Shown here piece after piece: positions 62,565 to 64,000 of a stretch of 64,000 nucleotides of DNA. The notes beneath the pieces are model-generated. The model had not been told where the DNA came from and did not search any database. It saw nothing but the letters and a program-made list of their open reading frames with translations. Positions within the stretch are counted from its first letter, which is position 1; every line of letters starts with the position of its first letter. This stretch comes from JACVRW01 sp963739095 (GTDB lineage: Bacteria; Actinomycetota; Thermoleophilia; Solirubrobacterales; Thermoleophilaceae). A program made the translations under genes and the position numbers. Location of the stretch: positions 186,001 through 250,000 of the forward strand of contig CAVTZF010000018.1 of NCBI GenBank assembly GCA_963739095.1. Reading direction: 5' to 3'.

Positions 62565-63553
62565 GGCCGCTCGGGTGAGATGGTCTGCAGGATTCGCACG
62601 ATCGTGCGCTTGGCGAGCTCGACCTTGAACGCGGTGCCGGGAACGCTGAAGGGCTGCCGAAGCGCGGCGTCCGCAGCGGATCGGAAGGTCTCCGCGCTTG
62701 CGGGTGCGCCGGTCAGGATCTCCTCCGCCTCGCGCGCACGCCACGGGATCGTCCCGACGCCGCCGAGGCCGAGCCGCGCGTCGGCGATGGTCCCGTCCTC
62801 GATCGTCAGGGCGGCACCCGCCGATGTGAGCGCGAACTCGTACGATGCGCGGTCGCGGACCTTCAGGTAGCCCGACCGCGCGCCGACCGGGAGCAGGGGG
62901 ATCTCGATCCCAGTGACGAGCTCGCCGTGCTGGAGGACGGTCTCGATGTCGGGCCGATCGCCCGGGACGACGTGGAACTCGGTCAGCGGGACGCGGCGTT
63001 CCCCCGCGGCCCCCTGGATGTGCACGACGGCGTCGAGCGCGACCAGTGGAACGCACAGGTCTGAGCCGTGCACCGCGATGCAGTGCTCGCTCGCGCCGAG
63101 GATCGCATGCATGCGCGCCGGGCCGGCGACGGCGGCGCAGCCGGACCCCGGCGCTCGTTTGTTGCAAGCCGCCACCGCAGGGTCCCGGAAGTACCGGCAG
63201 CGCGTGCGCTGCAGGATGTTCCCGCCGATCGTCGCCATGTTCCGCAGCTGCGGCGAGGCGCCCGCCAGGAGCGCTTCGCGGACGAGCGGCAGTCGCTCGC
63301 CCACCGTGGGGTCGGCGGCGAGCTCGGCCATCGTCGTGAGCGCTCCGACACGGAGGGAGGTGTCGCTCCGCGTGATCCCGCGCAGCGGCAAACGGGTGAT
63401 GTCGACCAACCGCTCGGGTTCGACCACGCCGTCCTTCAACACCAGGTCTAGCTGGGTGGTGCCCCCGGCGAGGTACTGAGCCGCGGGATCGGCACTCACG
63501 AGCGCCACCGTCGCGACCGCGTCGTCCGCGCGCACGTACTCGAACGGGCGCAT
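62561..63553 (-). CDS. PaoB-like FAD subunit of molybdenum aldehyde oxidoreductase
   Basis: The 330-residue FAD subunit has the dinucleotide loop AQYLAGGTTQLDLVLKDGV, then RNMATIGGNILQRTRCRYFRDPAVAACNKRAPGSGC, a cysteine-rich insert of the PaoB/YagS type that carries a [4Fe-4S] cluster in E. coli PaoABC, and GSDLCVPLVALDAVV. It transfers electrons from the Mo site to the acceptor. ATG 63553 is used; GTG 63559, which overlaps the upstream stop as GTGA, is equally possible. Confidence 0.88.
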   Translation of the reverse strand: MRPFEYVRADDAVATVALVSADPAAQYLAGGTTQLDLVLKDGVVEPERLVDITRLPLRGITRSDTSLRVGALTTMAELAADPTVGERLPLVREALLAGASPQLRNMATIGGNILQRTRCRYFRDPAVAACNKRAPGSGCAAVAGPARMHAILGASEHCIAVHGSDLCVPLVALDAVVHIQGAAGERRVPLTEFHVVPGDRPDIETVLQHGELVTGIEIPLLPVGARSGYLKVRDRASYEFALTSAGAALTIEDGTIADARLGLGGVGTIPWRAREAEEILTGAPASAETFRSAADAALRQPFSVPGTAFKVELAKRTIVRILQTISPERP

Positions 63554-63555
63554 GG

Positions 63556-64000
63556 TCACTCGCCCGCGCTTCCGGCGACTTCCCGGATCGCGTCGACGAT
63601 GTTCGGGTACGCGCCGCAGCGGCAGATGTTGCCGCTCATGAAGTCGCGTACCTCGTCGGCGGACCCTGCCCTTCCCTCCTCGAGCAGCGCGAGCGCGGAC
63701 ATGATCTGGCCGGGTGTGCAGTAACCGCACTGAAGGGCGTCATGGCGGACGAAGGCGTCCTGCAGAGGGTGGGGGCGGCCATCGCGCGCTATGCCCTCGA
63801 TGGTCGTCACGGCCCTGCCCTCGCACTGCGCCGCGAGCGTCAGGCACGACAGCACGCGCTTGCCGTCGAGGAGCACGGTGCACGCCCCGCACGCTCCCTG
63901 ATCGCAGCCCTTCTTTGTACCCGTCAGCCCCAGTTGGTCACGCAGCGCGTCGAGCAAGGTCATCCGGCTGTCGAGCTCCAAGCGCTGCACGTTGGCGTTG
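63556..64000 (-). CDS. PaoA-like [2Fe-2S] subunit of molybdenum aldehyde oxidoreductase (partial)
   Basis: The C-terminal 148 residues lie inside the window; the frame continues past 64000 (NANVQRLELDSRMTLLDALRDQLGL), so the start, and any Tat signal, are outside. Both cluster motifs are present: plant-ferredoxin-type CDQGACGACTVLLDG with a later SCL, and CGYCTPGQIMSALALL...SGNICRCGAYPNI. It is first of the three subunits in order 2Fe-2S, FAD, Mo on the minus strand, the normal pao/xdh order. Confidence 0.92.
   Translation of the reverse strand, partial: NANVQRLELDSRMTLLDALRDQLGLTGTKKGCDQGACGACTVLLDGKRVLSCLTLAAQCEGRAVTTIEGIARDGRPHPLQDAFVRHDALQCGYCTPGQIMSALALLEEGRAGSADEVRDFMSGNICRCGAYPNIVDAIREVAGSAGE

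Noticed and set aside
1..64000. CRISPR arrays, tRNA/rRNA genes, insertion sequences or prophage genes
   Set aside because: I found no regularly spaced repeats, no clear tRNA cloverleaf, and no transposase or integrase motifs in any frame I read.

Overview
The window is GC-rich DNA with very dense coding, many GTG starts and many 1-4 base gene overlaps of the GTGA/ATGA type. Gene content (mraZ-rsmH-ftsL-ftsI-murE with MraZ boxes, Tad pilus genes, an F420-type reductase, a transglycosylase-like/Rpf-like protein, PspC) and two exported proteins with an 'ALFxALxGxxYA' N-terminus point to an actinobacterium. My best guess is class Thermoleophilia (Solirubrobacterales-like). That placement is inference from protein style, not a search result.

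Layout. 1-6.7 kb: start of a division/cell-wall cluster on the minus strand (mraZ, rsmH, ftsL-like, ftsI, partial murE). It is interrupted between ftsI and murE by two opposite-strand genes, a degenerate GGDEF protein and an MshEN/coiled-coil protein. 7-10.5 kb: an exported small protein and a minimal tadA-tadB-tadC set, with tadC frameshifted. 10.5-21.9 kb: mixed accessory genes (flavin oxidoreductase, thiolase, secreted protein, PLP decarboxylase, F420-dependent reductase, PspC, a frameshifted NIDO-domain surface protein, methyltransferase, lytic transglycosylase, quinone oxidoreductase). 22-31.7 kb: two MFS exporters and housekeeping-type enzymes (cupin, nitronate monooxygenase, rRNA methyltransferase, dehydratase, PepF, M20 dipeptidase). 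31.7-35.6 kb: MEDS protein plus NarL-type kinase facing its response regulator, a sigma-region-4-like orphan, and an Rpf-like cell-wall enzyme.

36.4-46.6 kb is a potassium (Kdp) island. It holds a sensor kinase equal to the C-terminal half of KdpD, kdpE, a decayed kdpA copy, then a micro-ORF, kdpF, intact kdpA, kdpC, kdpB (C before B), and finally the N-terminal half of KdpD as its own gene. The same 20-bp box, CTTCACGACATCTTTATGCC, precedes both the dead kdpA and the live operon, and is a candidate KdpE operator. 46.6-56.5 kb: FAD oxidoreductase, frameshifted AlkZ-like protein, lon with a strong terminator, a ruined M28 peptidase and a 1,015-residue secreted protein. 56.6-60.2 kb: rpiA, then a tightly coupled minus-strand set (OmpR-type regulator, short histidine kinase, CpaB) and a collagen-like exported protein. 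60.4-64 kb: a PaoABC-like molybdenum aldehyde oxidoreductase operon running off the right edge, whose large subunit carries two frameshifts.

Two things stand out. First, seven genes (about 10 kb) carry roughly twenty frame breaks while the other ~45 kb of genes carry none, so decay or error is strongly clustered. Second, a ~40-bp hairpin element occurs three times with compensatory base changes in its stem, and one copy is read in frame inside the ftsL-like gene.
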